A DNA stretch of 64,000 nucleotides, taken from contig DGIS01000024.1 in assembly GCA_002386525.1 (NCBI GenBank), forward strand, positions 1 to 64,000, in the 5' to 3' direction. The notes under the pieces were generated by a model, which was not told the DNA's origin, did not search any database, and was given only the letters and a program-made list of their open reading frames with translations. Made by a program: the position numbers and the translations under genes. Of this stretch, positions 53,783 to 63,905 are shown piece after piece. The first letter of the stretch is position 1. Each line of letters opens with the position of its first letter. The DNA comes from Sphingobacterium sp. UBA4616. Its GTDB lineage: Bacteria; Bacteroidota; Bacteroidia; Sphingobacteriales; Sphingobacteriaceae.

Positions 53783-56683
53783 ATGAAAAGACCTTACCTA
53801 ATTATCTTGTCATTGCTGTTGTTGAGTAGCTTTAGTATTATCGCAAGTGGGCAGCAATCTAAAAAGTCAGTAGAGCAATCCAAAAACTCTTCTGCAAAGA
53901 TTGACTCTAATGAGTTTAAAAATAGCTTCTCCCCGCCATACAACTTATTCTATTTAAGTAAATATCTAAATAATATAACGCTGAACCCCGCTGAAAGCGA
54001 CTTGATTTACGGTAGTCTAGTAAATTTAGTTGGCAAAGATAAGCTAGATTTAGTAAAGGGGGATGACAAGTACAAGTATATTTACGATTTCAAAACGAGA
54101 TCTATCAATGCCAAAACAGACTTCGTTAGAAGATTATTAGCGTCTAAACAACTTGTGGACAAAAATAAAGATTTGAAATCTCTTTTAGAACAACAAATAG
54201 CATATAATAAGAATGATAAACAAATCACTGAAACAAAAAATAACATATCCCTTTTATCTGATAGACAAAGGGAGCTCAAAATTGCTATCGATTCTCTAAG
54301 GATTTTAAAAGGTGGTGATTCTAAAGATTCAATTGATCTAATAAATAAATACAAAAATCTGCTTGATCACCAGGAAACCGCCATATACTCCATTGAACTT
54401 TTAACTCAAAAATTAACGCTGGAAGATGCAGCAATCAACAATGAAATTTTGAAATCCAACCTTAAGATCGACACCAATAGTACATTGATAAATGAAATTT
54501 CTTTCAAAATGGATTCTTTAATTAAAAATATTGCCGAAGAATATCTAAGTGACGGAACTCTTTCGGCTAATATTAAAAATTATCTGGAAGGTAACCAACG
54601 TAGTCGACAGGAGTCTTTACAGATCAATCTTACCACCGCAACCCAAAATGCACAACAAAGTCTTAATTATACAGGATTAAGTATTCCTTCACAATCTCAA
54701 ATGATAGATGCTATGGCCATGTTTTTGGCGAAAAGAGCAAAACAAGAGGCGGCAATATGGTTTATGGATCAATTGCGCAAAAGAGTAAATAATCCTTTGA
54801 TATATGATGTTTTTCCAGCTACAATTGAGTTATTGGATGGACTCTCAGATTACAGAACCGCCAATTTTGGTACTTCATGGCGATACGCAATCTCAAAAGA
54901 TTTTGTAGAAATGCCACGAAACGTGTCCAAAAGTAGCTGGACAAAACAATTTTTAAATCCAGAAAATGCAGCAAACCTAGAGACGGCCGTAGAAATGGGT
55001 TATAATATTGATGGCTTGATTAAAGCGCGATATAATTATAGGGATATCATTCGCCAACTGTACCTTAATCCAACTTACAGTCCTGATCCTAATATCTCAG
55101 TTAACCATACAAAAGGTATAAATAAACATGCACAAAATATTATTGCACTACTTTACATCGCAACGAATGAGTTGTTTACGATTACAGATAAAAATAATTA
55201 CAGGCTCCTTGCATATGAAGAACTCAAAACCTTGAATACTGAGCAATGGAAAATATTTATTGAACTCCTCAACTTAAAATATGGCCATGTATTTGAAAAT
55301 TTACCGGGTATCGAAAATGCGGTCAACGATAAGGATAAAGTGATCGCTTGGCTAAGTCCACTTTTATTGTCGTTAGGTCAATTCGATAAGATCAATCTGG
55401 AACAACAAGCCTTGATTGAAAAAAATAAATCGGATCAAATGAACAAATCGCTTTCTAATACATGGAGTATACTTGGACAAGTGATCGCTAATTTTGAGAA
55501 TTATCCATTTGGGATCAGTGGGAAGCAAGATGTCAACAACTATTTGGCGAACATCAAAAACGTTTTTGATATTATAGAAAACATTCAGGATAAAAATTTC
55601 GTTGCCGCTGCTCAGAATACTTTGGGATTGGTTGATACCTATTATAAGATTGGCTTTTATCAAAATCCTATAGATATAACTGCGTTAAAAAATTTCTTTT
55701 CAACAAAAAACCTGGAGAATAAATACCAATTAGATTACGACACAAATAATACAACACTTACAATTAAGCTCAATGGTAAAGATAGTGTTTCAATAGAAAA
55801 AAAAGACTTGGAGTATATAAAATACTTGGGCACAAATCTACAGCGTCTTGATGAAAAAGATCAGTCGGCTTTCCTTTTGACAAGTGAGAAAACTATACAA
55901 GGAAAAGAAGTGATAACAAAATTAAATCGTGTAAGTAGTAAAGACTTAAAATACATTATTAGTCGCATTGCAATTTTAAAAATCATCTCAGATACCAATA
56001 CCCCGAGTGAACAGATCGCAGCAATAAATATGTTTTCTCATTCAATACCAGATTTGGATAAACTTAGCTCTGCTCTTCCAAAGCTATCGGAAATGTCATA
56101 TGCCAGCCAACTGGTCAAACTGTCCGGATTTTTTGGCGATGTCATTGCCTCCTCCTCATCCGCCGAACTGGCGAATGTAATCGAGTCGCATGCACTGCCT
56201 CCGACTTCTTATAAATTAAAAAGGAAAATGTCTTCATCTGTAGATTTGAATGCATATGTGGGGGCCTTTGCAGGAAGAATTGTCCCCATTGGAAACTCTT
56301 CATTAAACTGTAAATGGACGGGTGGTATAACTGCCCCTATAGGGGTTACCATACGACCTGCAGGTAACTTATTCAAATATTTCAATTTCAACGTGCAATT
56401 GTTGGAACTAGGAAATCTCGTCAATCACTATCTAATTACTCCAGACTCGGCCTACAATAAGGAAGTACATTTTAGCGAGGTCTTTAGTCCTGGAGCTAAT
56501 ATACTATACAATATTAAAAACACGCCTATCGTCGCATTTATAGGAGGAAAATTACTCCCGTTAAAGGCGTATTATGATGAGGGATTGAAAAAAAGATTTA
56601 ATGATAAGGCTTTCGACGCTGCGATATTCAGCATTGGATTAAAAATTGATATTCCTCTTGTCAATCTTCATTCTGGTGAATAA
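53783..56683 (+). CDS. Large exported protein of unknown function
   Basis: A 966-residue protein with signal peptide MKRPYLIILSLLLLSSFSIIASGQ. Residues ~120-270 are charged and helical, likely coiled coil (NNISLLSDRQRELKIAIDSL). The middle is alpha-helical without recognised motifs. The last ~140 residues look like beta strands of an outer-membrane barrel or sheet (LNAYVGAFAGRIVPIGNS, WTGGITAPIGVTIRPAGN, FNVQLLELGNLVNHYL, AIFSIGLKIDIPLVNL). It is probably periplasmic with an outer-membrane-associated C-terminus. No family is recognised and no operon partner is present on its strand. Confidence 0.8.
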   Translation: MKRPYLIILSLLLLSSFSIIASGQQSKKSVEQSKNSSAKIDSNEFKNSFSPPYNLFYLSKYLNNITLNPAESDLIYGSLVNLVGKDKLDLVKGDDKYKYIYDFKTRSINAKTDFVRRLLASKQLVDKNKDLKSLLEQQIAYNKNDKQITETKNNISLLSDRQRELKIAIDSLRILKGGDSKDSIDLINKYKNLLDHQETAIYSIELLTQKLTLEDAAINNEILKSNLKIDTNSTLINEISFKMDSLIKNIAEEYLSDGTLSANIKNYLEGNQRSRQESLQINLTTATQNAQQSLNYTGLSIPSQSQMIDAMAMFLAKRAKQEAAIWFMDQLRKRVNNPLIYDVFPATIELLDGLSDYRTANFGTSWRYAISKDFVEMPRNVSKSSWTKQFLNPENAANLETAVEMGYNIDGLIKARYNYRDIIRQLYLNPTYSPDPNISVNHTKGINKHAQNIIALLYIATNELFTITDKNNYRLLAYEELKTLNTEQWKIFIELLNLKYGHVFENLPGIENAVNDKDKVIAWLSPLLLSLGQFDKINLEQQALIEKNKSDQMNKSLSNTWSILGQVIANFENYPFGISGKQDVNNYLANIKNVFDIIENIQDKNFVAAAQNTLGLVDTYYKIGFYQNPIDITALKNFFSTKNLENKYQLDYDTNNTTLTIKLNGKDSVSIEKKDLEYIKYLGTNLQRLDEKDQSAFLLTSEKTIQGKEVITKLNRVSSKDLKYIISRIAILKIISDTNTPSEQIAAINMFSHSIPDLDKLSSALPKLSEMSYASQLVKLSGFFGDVIASSSSAELANVIESHALPPTSYKLKRKMSSSVDLNAYVGAFAGRIVPIGNSSLNCKWTGGITAPIGVTIRPAGNLFKYFNFNVQLLELGNLVNHYLITPDSAYNKEVHFSEVFSPGANILYNIKNTPIVAFIGGKLLPLKAYYDEGLKKRFNDKAFDAAIFSIGLKIDIPLVNLHSGE

Positions 56684-56760
56684 AAGAAAGCTTTACCATA
56701 AAAGGATCGAAGAAATAAAAAAATGTAGATTTTTTTACTGAAAATTATAGTTTAAAAACC

Positions 56761-56816
56761 CTACATCTGTTGCGCCAAAGGCCCATCTTTAGCGACCAGA
56801 CTTGACCAACCCGGAG
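56761..56816 (-). repeat. Gene tail A, copy 2
   Basis: Counterpart of 28160-28215; encodes GWSSLVAKDGPLAQQM and TAG. Similarity extends only slightly past the stop codon. Confidence 0.75.
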
Positions 56817-57144
56817 AAGAACCGATAGGAAGCTTTGCGATCAATCTGGAAGCTACAAATATATTGGCCACTGTTTCTTCGTCAAAATCCCGGTTTACTT
56901 CAACGGGCGAACTTGCATCAAATGGCTCTAGATTTTCTTTGAAAAACGCTGCAGGATTTAAAAACGGTATATTCTCCTTTTTATGCCATTCAGGTTCGCC
57001 AGGAGTAGGTGCACTATTATATAACCATATATCTACAATTATTTTATCCTCCATCAATAAGTATGAGAAACAAACCTTATCATCATCGATAAATACCGCG
57101 AACTCAGGGCGATCATTTGATACATATTTTTTTAAACTTCCCAT
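56761..57144 (-). CDS. Unknown protein carrying gene tail A (copy 2)
   Basis: About 127 residues from ATG 57144 (MGSLKKYVSNDRPEFAVFID); the frame extends upstream to GTG 57258, but that part overlaps the opposite-strand tail B. Features are strands CFSYLLMEDKIIVDIWLYN, a proline-rich segment (SAPTPGEPEWHKKENIPFLN), EETVANIFVASRLIAKLPIG, and the terminal GWSSLVAKDGPLAQQM. The last block is shared with a chimeric remnant at 28.16 kb. It looks like a small soluble immunity-type protein, but no family is recognised. Confidence 0.65.
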   Translation of the reverse strand: MGSLKKYVSNDRPEFAVFIDDDKVCFSYLLMEDKIIVDIWLYNSAPTPGEPEWHKKENIPFLNPAAFFKENLEPFDASSPVEVNRDFDEETVANIFVASRLIAKLPIGSSPGWSSLVAKDGPLAQQM

Positions 57145-57159
57145 GGACACTGATTTAAA

Positions 57160-57266
57160 ATAGCGAAGTCTGTGCCGTATCACTCCCCAAAGGTGGCAAC
57201 CATTCCCAATCAAAAGGAACTTTTGGTGACCTGTTAAAAGGATTGTACAGCATAGCACTAAGATAG
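57160..57266 (+). pseudogene. Gene tail B, copy 2
   Basis: An orphan rightward C-terminus: NSEVCAVSLPKGGNHSQSK followed by GTFGDLLKGLYSIALR and TAG. The last ~53 bp match 31979-32031. An in-frame TAA lies immediately upstream, so no gene body remains. Confidence 0.6.
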
Positions 57267-57317
57267 GATTTATAACCTAATAGACCTTATCGCTTTCTAA
57301 AAAGGGACTCGTGGTGG

Positions 57318-58252
57318 TTACTCCTTTTTATAGCTATCAAAATTGTCCTGTATGAGTTTTGCAACCAATTGCGGATTTTGATAGTAAATACCATGTGAAT
57401 ATTTTGGGAGCAGGACAAGCTTGCTATTGTCATTCTCTTTTAGCAATGCTGCATAATGCTGGATTCGCAATTCATCGTATTCTTTCCACCATGCCTTAAA
57501 ATTGATACCCAGATTTAGTTTACGATCCAGCTCTTCATCGGGCAGTTCAATATTTTTGTTGTAGGATATGATCACTGTAGCAGCAATTTCTTTTTTCAAT
57601 GGTGGTAATGTTCTATATTCATGAAAGTATCCTTTCGAGATGGACGTTAGCGCTCGAGCAGCATCAATATGTGCGCCTGCACTGGAATTTGTATTTTTGG
57701 ACATCTGCTCCATAATAATTTTTGTGATCTGCTGATAGCTCGTTTTACTCCGCGAGACCACCTTGGCATGTTCATCCTCCTGCTCGGTTAACATAAAATC
57801 CGTTGGGTCCGAGAACACTAGTCCGCATATTTCATCGGGATATTGGGCTGCAAACAGACGGATGTAAGGGCCGCCCATGGAATGCCCTACTAACAAATAA
57901 GGGGGCTGAATGGCCAAGGTTTGCAAAAGGTCATGTAAGCGTAAAACAACCTGGCTGTCCGTTACAATACGGGAGTCCGGTTCGGAACTACCAATACCAC
58001 TTCGTTCGTACTGAATACTCGCGATATGACTAGGTAAAAGGGGTAGAATGGGATCAAATGTACCGCCGCCTAATCCGGCTTCGAACACTAAAATAGGTTC
58101 GCCTGCTTTCCGATTGGCAAGATTGCTCGTTTTATAGGCCATTTTTTTCCCTCAACCATGACCGTTTGACTCGTTTTAGGCTGCGCAGATACAGCTTGTG
58201 TAAGAGCTGTGCCTAAAAACAGCAACAGCATTGTTTTGAATAGTTCTTTCAT
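57318..58252 (-). pseudogene. Secreted alpha/beta hydrolase, frameshifted in a poly-A run
   Basis: A signal peptide (MKELFKTMLLLFLGTALTQA, ATG 58252) and the start of the mature part (QPKTSQTVMVEGKK) are in one frame. The hydrolase body (MAYKTSNLANRKAGEPILVF ...) is in another. The switch is at seven consecutive A on the coding strand near 58140-58147; one more A would join VEGKK directly to MAYKTSN. The body has the catalytic serine in LVGHSMGGPYIRL and the histidine in LLPKYSHGIYY, with AGLGGGTFDP as oxyanion region. As read, the 274-residue body could start at ATG 58142 but would stay cytoplasmic. Confidence 0.8.
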
Positions 58253-58493
58253 ATACAATAAGTATATCGAGCTAAGCATCTGTTACACTGGATCTAATCT
58301 TTTTTTTCTCGTGCCAAATGAAACGTATAGCTGATACCTGCCAGTGATCTGTTGGATCATTTTTTATTACCTCAACGATTTGCCTTTAGCATATCAAATG
58401 GGGTGGTATAGTGTATGGGTTATGAAGAGGCCTGTTTTTACACAAAAAAACAAACGTTAACTGCTTCCCTTGTGTTCAACTAAAAAAACAATT

Positions 58494-59051
58494 ATGATCC
58501 TTATTTCCAATAGAAAAAACACAAAGTTAACCGCCTGCAGAATTTCTGCCCTCTTGCATTTGATGGCTCTGGTCCTGCTCATACTTTTGCGTAGCTGCCA
58601 TGAGGACGATAGCCCTGCACCCGAGCAGTCGCACTTAAAAGTGACGGTAAAAAGTGACGGTGATCAGTATGATGCAGTCCATCTCGAGATCCAACAGCTA
58701 TGGACTCGCACGTCTTCAGGTGGAGGAAAAATCGAGGCAAATAAAAGAGTAAACATCCTCGGAATTCAAAAGGATAGCATCATTGCTGGTGGACCTGTCC
58801 CCCATGGTACCCTACAGGAAGTAATGCTAAAAGTTGAACCGACAGGAAATGAAACAGTCATCGATGGCTTTCCCTATGCTTTGGAGACGTCACGAGGACA
58901 AGTTATAGCGGTGAATATCGCGGACGAAAGGCTGCTTCTTCCGAACGAAAACCATACGTTAATGCTTCATATCAATCTGTTAGATTTCATCCAAAAGACG
59001 GCAGAGGGTAAATTTTTAATTAATCCTAGCCTCACTGCTGTAGTGGATTAA
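58494..59051 (+). CDS. Small DUF4382-like lipoprotein
   Basis: About 185 residues from ATG 58494; a TTG at 58470 opens the frame but is less likely. A hydrophobic signal (LLHLMALVLLILLRSC) ends at a lipobox-like cysteine. The mature domain begins LKVTVKSDGDQYDAVHLEIQ, and GTLQEVMLKVEPTGNETVID and a NENHTLMLHINLL strand follow, as in DUF4382 proteins. It is probably a membrane-anchored periplasmic or surface protein. The function is unknown. Confidence 0.75.
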   Translation: MILISNRKNTKLTACRISALLHLMALVLLILLRSCHEDDSPAPEQSHLKVTVKSDGDQYDAVHLEIQQLWTRTSSGGGKIEANKRVNILGIQKDSIIAGGPVPHGTLQEVMLKVEPTGNETVIDGFPYALETSRGQVIAVNIADERLLLPNENHTLMLHINLLDFIQKTAEGKFLINPSLTAVVD

Positions 59052-59083
59052 GCGGTAGGTATTATATATCGTAAACCTTATAT

Positions 59084-59139
59084 ATAAAATAAAATGCATA
59101 AACAAAGTACAACAGAGTTTATGCGTTAAATACTGGTCA
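59084..59139. repeat. Hairpin element E, copy 2
   Basis: Arms ATGCATAAAC (59094-59103) and GTTTATGCGT (59117-59126) with a 13-nt spacer, then TAAATACTGGTCA. Flanking AAAATAAAA is also shared with copy 1 at 31751-31807. It lies in the 345-bp gap before the helicase gene, which otherwise shows no gene. Confidence 0.6.
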
Positions 59140-59396
59140 TTAAAAAAACCACTTTCACCTTTAAATTTGACCTTCCAACCAATCTGTTAATGATTTTTTG
59201 ATATAACCGTCCATGAGTACGAAAAGCAAAAATCTAGGGCACGAAGAAACTTGTTTCTGTGGAATTGGTAAAAAAAATATTTTAAATAGGGAAAGGTGTT
59301 TACCAAAATTGTTGAACTGCTTTGGTTAGGTAATTTGATTGCATTGCTGATTATACCGAATATTTGTATATTAGGATAAATACAAATATTATAATT

Positions 59397-62300
59397 ATGT
59401 CATCCAAGATTTTCCTGCAATCATTACAAAGCAAATTAAAAGGCGGTAACGCCCGCTCTATTCATTTAAATGCATTGCCAGGAAGGTTGGCTACCCGGCT
59501 AGACCTGCAGCAGCTCGACCTCATTGAGGATGGCCTCGCTAAATTATTTTTGGATACCTTGTTGACTAAAGCACACTTTGATTTTAAGATTTCATTTGAT
59601 ACGATAGACCTCAATGAAAAGGATGCGGAGACTCAAAAGAAACTGTCCGTAATTTCTAAACGACTGAACTCCATCATTATAGAAAATGAGGATTACTTTA
59701 AAGAACATGGGATGAAGACCCTCGGATTCGGTTATCCTATCCTTATAAAAAGATCTTCAAAAGACCCCTCGAAAATCATAAAAGCCCCGTTATTCATTTG
59801 GCAACTGGAGGCCGTTAAATCTAAAAACAAAGTTAATGAATGGTCGTTTTTGCGAAATAAGGTGGTTCAAGCGAATGGAAAAATAGTGGATTCAGATATT
59901 CACCCGATTAGTATCAATGAGGTCCTCCTTTCTTTTATTAAAAGTGAAGATGACATTACACTACACAATCTGACCAATGAAGCCTTAGAAGACGCTCTGA
60001 TTGATAGCAACGAACTAGTGAACGCTTGTGCAGAAGTATTGGAAGCACTCAATGCGAATAGTAAAGAGCAGATACTAGAGGTGCTAAACAAGAACTTTGA
60101 AACAGCTATTAACGTATTACCCGAAGCATCCCAGATAGATGCTATTGCCAATAACAAAGCTTACATTCATTTTGGTGGTATTTTTGGTTTGTTCAGAGCG
60201 CAAAAAGAAAGTATTATCACCGACATTTCGCGCTTATTGGATCGCTTCGATGCCTTCGAATTTGATGCGCTTAAAGTGGAAAATCTATCGACAACACCTT
60301 TCAGCGCCGTCGACACCGACCCAAGCCAACAGGCCATAATAAGTGCTCTTGGAAATGAACCGAATCAAATAATACAAGGCCCTCCAGGGACGGGAAAAAG
60401 TCAATCATTAACTGCACTGATCACAAATGCACTTGCCAATGGACTAAAATGTCTAGTGGTCTGCGAAAAGAAAACAGCCCTTGATGTTATTAAAGCAAAT
60501 ATCGAACGTACGAATCCTCAAATCGGCGCTCTGGTAGGTGTAATTGATGATGTAAACGATGCGCGTGAAGCGATCGTTGATTCCGTCAGAGATCGTCAGA
60601 TCGGAGTTCCGTTTTACATCTCAGTAAAGCAAGCCCAAAGCCAATATGATACGATAAAATCAAAACTCAACGAATCAGCTGAACGTATTAACGCACAACA
60701 TGCTGCCTTAGCGCAAACGGTCTACGGTGACAAGAGTTGGTCGCAGATCGTAGGCCGGTATTTGGCTTTATTAAAAAACTTTAATGAAGTACCACTCAAG
60801 AATATTATACAGAAGCAGGACTTCAATTTCGCTCAGGATCACAAAGAACTGGAAAAGACACTTGTTGTTTTAAAGCATAGCCATAATTTATTTAAACAAT
60901 CGCATCAGGTCCATTCCATATTTAGACCATTGACAGACGTTCTATTTTTAGATCAACAGGTTGGGCTATCACGTGTAAGGATTGAAGATTTTATAGCATA
61001 CGCTCATAAACAGATACCAACAATTGAATATGTTATTAATGAACTTCAAGTGAGCGGAAAGCAGTGGGCTGATGAATTTTTGAGTGGCATACCCGCGATA
61101 ATGCAGCAGGATTTTAAGTACTATTTAGCATTTTGTATTGGAGATTCAGTTAAGGAAGAGAAATTACCCTCCACTTTTCCTCAGGAACAGCGAATCAATG
61201 AAATTGTCTTAGGATTACAATCAGTTCGGATTAAAGCACAACAATTTTTCAAGAAATATGATGATGCTTTACAACAACATTACAGCAGCTATTATTCATC
61301 ACTAAGCCATGCAATATCAACTTATCTTGCCTACGCTGAGTCAAGCATTACGCAATATGGCAATAACTTATTAGATAATAGTAGCGGCGCAAAATTTAAA
61401 ACAAGTTTGTTGAGTATATTCTCTGGAAAGCATAAGCAGATAAAACAAACGAGAATTGAATTAAAGAATCGCATAGCGCAGATAAGATCATCCCATGTTC
61501 AGAAAAATTATATTGAACATCAATATAACGACCATTTGGAAACGACTGATTTATCCATCTATCTAAAAAACATTGAGGAACTCAGACAAAAGGCAGCGAC
61601 TTGGAAAGAACAATATCCTTATACAATAGATAGCTATTTGTCTAATATTAATGATCATCATTTTCATACTGAACTGAGTGAACTAAAAGCGCAAATAGCT
61701 CCTTTACTTCAAAAATTGGCTAGTATAGAGCAAATGCTAATCGCTGATTACAATATCGTTCCAACGACTCCAGTTACTGATATCAACGGCTTGATTGACG
61801 CCGTACCCTATCTAATTGAAAGAGTAACTTTCCAATTAAGGCATTTTAATAATTTTCGTGACTATTACGCGGCACGCGCTGATGCCTATCGGAGTCTACA
61901 AAACTCGTTTGACGATATTGAGAGTAACCAGTTAACGGAAAATATAACGGATGGGGTATTTCTGCCGTATACAAGTCTTCAGGCTGCACAGGACCTATGT
62001 CATACGATTAAGCATACCATGATAATGTTCAATGAACATATGAGTGATTTCCGTATCTATCACGAGTGGAAATCATTTTTCCTTTCAGTGGACGAAGCGC
62101 AACAAAAGCTTATTACCAGAATCAGCATACACCTTAAAGATCATTGGGCTGATGCATTTGAATGCTGGTATCTGTATTGGATACTCACGACAAATGAGCC
62201 ACTGGAATTGCCAAAAAACGATTACCAACTACAACAATATCAACATCAAAAACAAGAGTTTAACCAAGCTCAGCTGAATAGTATTATTGCCTTATGGACG

Positions 62301-63905
62301 GAAAAGCAAGCCGATGCCGTCGGACGTTTTAAAGCTAGAGGACAAAATATAAATAGTCTCTTTAACAAGAAAGGAGCTAAGGGAATGCGCCGCAATTCAC
62401 TCCGCACCATTGTGAACAGAGAATTTGAACTATTTACTGATTTTTTTCCGGTATTGTTGGTCAATCCATCTGTATGCAGTTCTATCCTACCGCTGCAGGA
62501 GGGAATTTTTGATGTGGTCATATTCGATGAGGCCAGTCAGCTGCGTCTCGAGGATACTTACGCTGCCCTGATCCGAGGAAAAGCAAAAATTGTTTCCGGT
62601 GATAAGCACCAGATGGCTCCCTCTTCTTACTTCGAAGGAAGTGGAGCACTACTTGACCCGATTGATGATGAGACAGAAGATTCCGAAGATGAATTTTCAG
62701 ATCGGAATGCAATGCAAGCTGCTCAGCTCAATCTTGCGGATAGCGAATCTTTACTCGCTTATGCTGTAGACAAGGGGTTCGTTGAATCTTATTTGAAAGT
62801 CCATTACCGCTCGAAACACCCTTATCTTATCGACTTCTCCAATCATGCGTTTTACGGAAATAGGTTAATGCCTGTCCCGGCGAAAGAACACTACACTCCT
62901 ATCGAATACTTACAGATTGATGGATTGTATGAAGGGCAAGTAAATAAGCAGGAGGCATTGAAAGTGGTCGACTTGTTACAACAGATCATGAAGGACGCTA
63001 AAGATAGTATTCCAAGCGTGGGCGTTGCTACGTTCAATATTTATCAACGCAACTTGATCCTGGAGGAACTGAGTGCAGTTCGCCAGAATGATGCTGTATT
63101 TGATAGTTTAATGGCACAGGCGGGAGATTCATTCTTTGTTAAAAATCTCGAAAACATTCAGGGCGACGAACGGGATATTATCATTCTCTCAACGACATTT
63201 GGGCGAAAAGCCGACGGTTCCTTTAGTCAAAACTTTGGTCCGATTATACAGGGCAAGGGACATCGCATGTTGAATGTAATCATCACAAGAGCACGGTCAA
63301 AAGTATATGTTTGTACTTCTTTCCCGCAGGAGTATGTTGGTCAGTACCCAAATCTTATCCAACAGAACGGCAATAAAGGGCGTGGCATTATGTACGCTTA
63401 CTTTACCTATGCGAAAGCAGTAAGTGAAGGGAATGACGAATTGCGAAAAGGCATTTTGCAGTTATTGAGTCAGTATTGTACAGATAAACTGTATGAAGCC
63501 GCGGAATTTAGCTTAGGGTCAGAGTCTCCGTTTGAGGATGAAGTATTTGAACGACTTGCGCAGCATATTGGTGCAGAACGTTTAGACCAACAGCATTCAG
63601 TAGGCGGCTTCAGAATTGATATCGTTGTAAAATCAAAAGTAAGCCATAAACCACTCATCGCAATAGAGTGTGATGGCGCAAAGTACCATAACAGTCCTGA
63701 AGCTTACGCATGGGACAGCTTCCGACAGGAGCAACTTGAAAGCTATGGATTTATATTCCATAGGATATGGTCAATTAAATGGTGGGATGATGCCAATGGA
63801 GAGCTCAATCGGCTACTTGATTTTATTCGCCAACAGGATGAAGAAGAGGCAAAGTTAACCAAGCATTTGCCTTTGGCGCCAAGAATCAATGTAAGTGATA
63901 ATTAG
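59397..63905 (+). CDS. Large SF1 helicase fused to a C-terminal PD-(D/E)XK (MTES_1575/Vsr-like) nuclease
   Basis: About 1,502 residues from ATG 59397 (MSSKIFLQSLQSKLKGG); the frame is open from 59364. The N-terminal ~300 residues are DUF4011-like. The UvrD/DNA2-NAM7 helicase core has Walker A QGPPGTGKSQS near 326-336, split by a ~650-residue helical insertion from Walker B VVIFDEASQL near 1042-1051. VHYRSKHPYL, DERDIIILSTTFG and VIITRARSKVYV follow. The C-terminus has GGFRIDIVV and IAIECDGAKYHNSPEAY then RIWSIKWWDD, a Vsr/DUF559-like nuclease. The layout resembles the single-gene antiphage helicase Hhe, as I remember it. The stop is at 63903-63905. Confidence 0.9.
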   Translation: MSSKIFLQSLQSKLKGGNARSIHLNALPGRLATRLDLQQLDLIEDGLAKLFLDTLLTKAHFDFKISFDTIDLNEKDAETQKKLSVISKRLNSIIIENEDYFKEHGMKTLGFGYPILIKRSSKDPSKIIKAPLFIWQLEAVKSKNKVNEWSFLRNKVVQANGKIVDSDIHPISINEVLLSFIKSEDDITLHNLTNEALEDALIDSNELVNACAEVLEALNANSKEQILEVLNKNFETAINVLPEASQIDAIANNKAYIHFGGIFGLFRAQKESIITDISRLLDRFDAFEFDALKVENLSTTPFSAVDTDPSQQAIISALGNEPNQIIQGPPGTGKSQSLTALITNALANGLKCLVVCEKKTALDVIKANIERTNPQIGALVGVIDDVNDAREAIVDSVRDRQIGVPFYISVKQAQSQYDTIKSKLNESAERINAQHAALAQTVYGDKSWSQIVGRYLALLKNFNEVPLKNIIQKQDFNFAQDHKELEKTLVVLKHSHNLFKQSHQVHSIFRPLTDVLFLDQQVGLSRVRIEDFIAYAHKQIPTIEYVINELQVSGKQWADEFLSGIPAIMQQDFKYYLAFCIGDSVKEEKLPSTFPQEQRINEIVLGLQSVRIKAQQFFKKYDDALQQHYSSYYSSLSHAISTYLAYAESSITQYGNNLLDNSSGAKFKTSLLSIFSGKHKQIKQTRIELKNRIAQIRSSHVQKNYIEHQYNDHLETTDLSIYLKNIEELRQKAATWKEQYPYTIDSYLSNINDHHFHTELSELKAQIAPLLQKLASIEQMLIADYNIVPTTPVTDINGLIDAVPYLIERVTFQLRHFNNFRDYYAARADAYRSLQNSFDDIESNQLTENITDGVFLPYTSLQAAQDLCHTIKHTMIMFNEHMSDFRIYHEWKSFFLSVDEAQQKLITRISIHLKDHWADAFECWYLYWILTTNEPLELPKNDYQLQQYQHQKQEFNQAQLNSIIALWTEKQADAVGRFKARGQNINSLFNKKGAKGMRRNSLRTIVNREFELFTDFFPVLLVNPSVCSSILPLQEGIFDVVIFDEASQLRLEDTYAALIRGKAKIVSGDKHQMAPSSYFEGSGALLDPIDDETEDSEDEFSDRNAMQAAQLNLADSESLLAYAVDKGFVESYLKVHYRSKHPYLIDFSNHAFYGNRLMPVPAKEHYTPIEYLQIDGLYEGQVNKQEALKVVDLLQQIMKDAKDSIPSVGVATFNIYQRNLILEELSAVRQNDAVFDSLMAQAGDSFFVKNLENIQGDERDIIILSTTFGRKADGSFSQNFGPIIQGKGHRMLNVIITRARSKVYVCTSFPQEYVGQYPNLIQQNGNKGRGIMYAYFTYAKAVSEGNDELRKGILQLLSQYCTDKLYEAAEFSLGSESPFEDEVFERLAQHIGAERLDQQHSVGGFRIDIVVKSKVSHKPLIAIECDGAKYHNSPEAYAWDSFRQEQLESYGFIFHRIWSIKWWDDANGELNRLLDFIRQQDEEEAKLTKHLPLAPRINVSDN

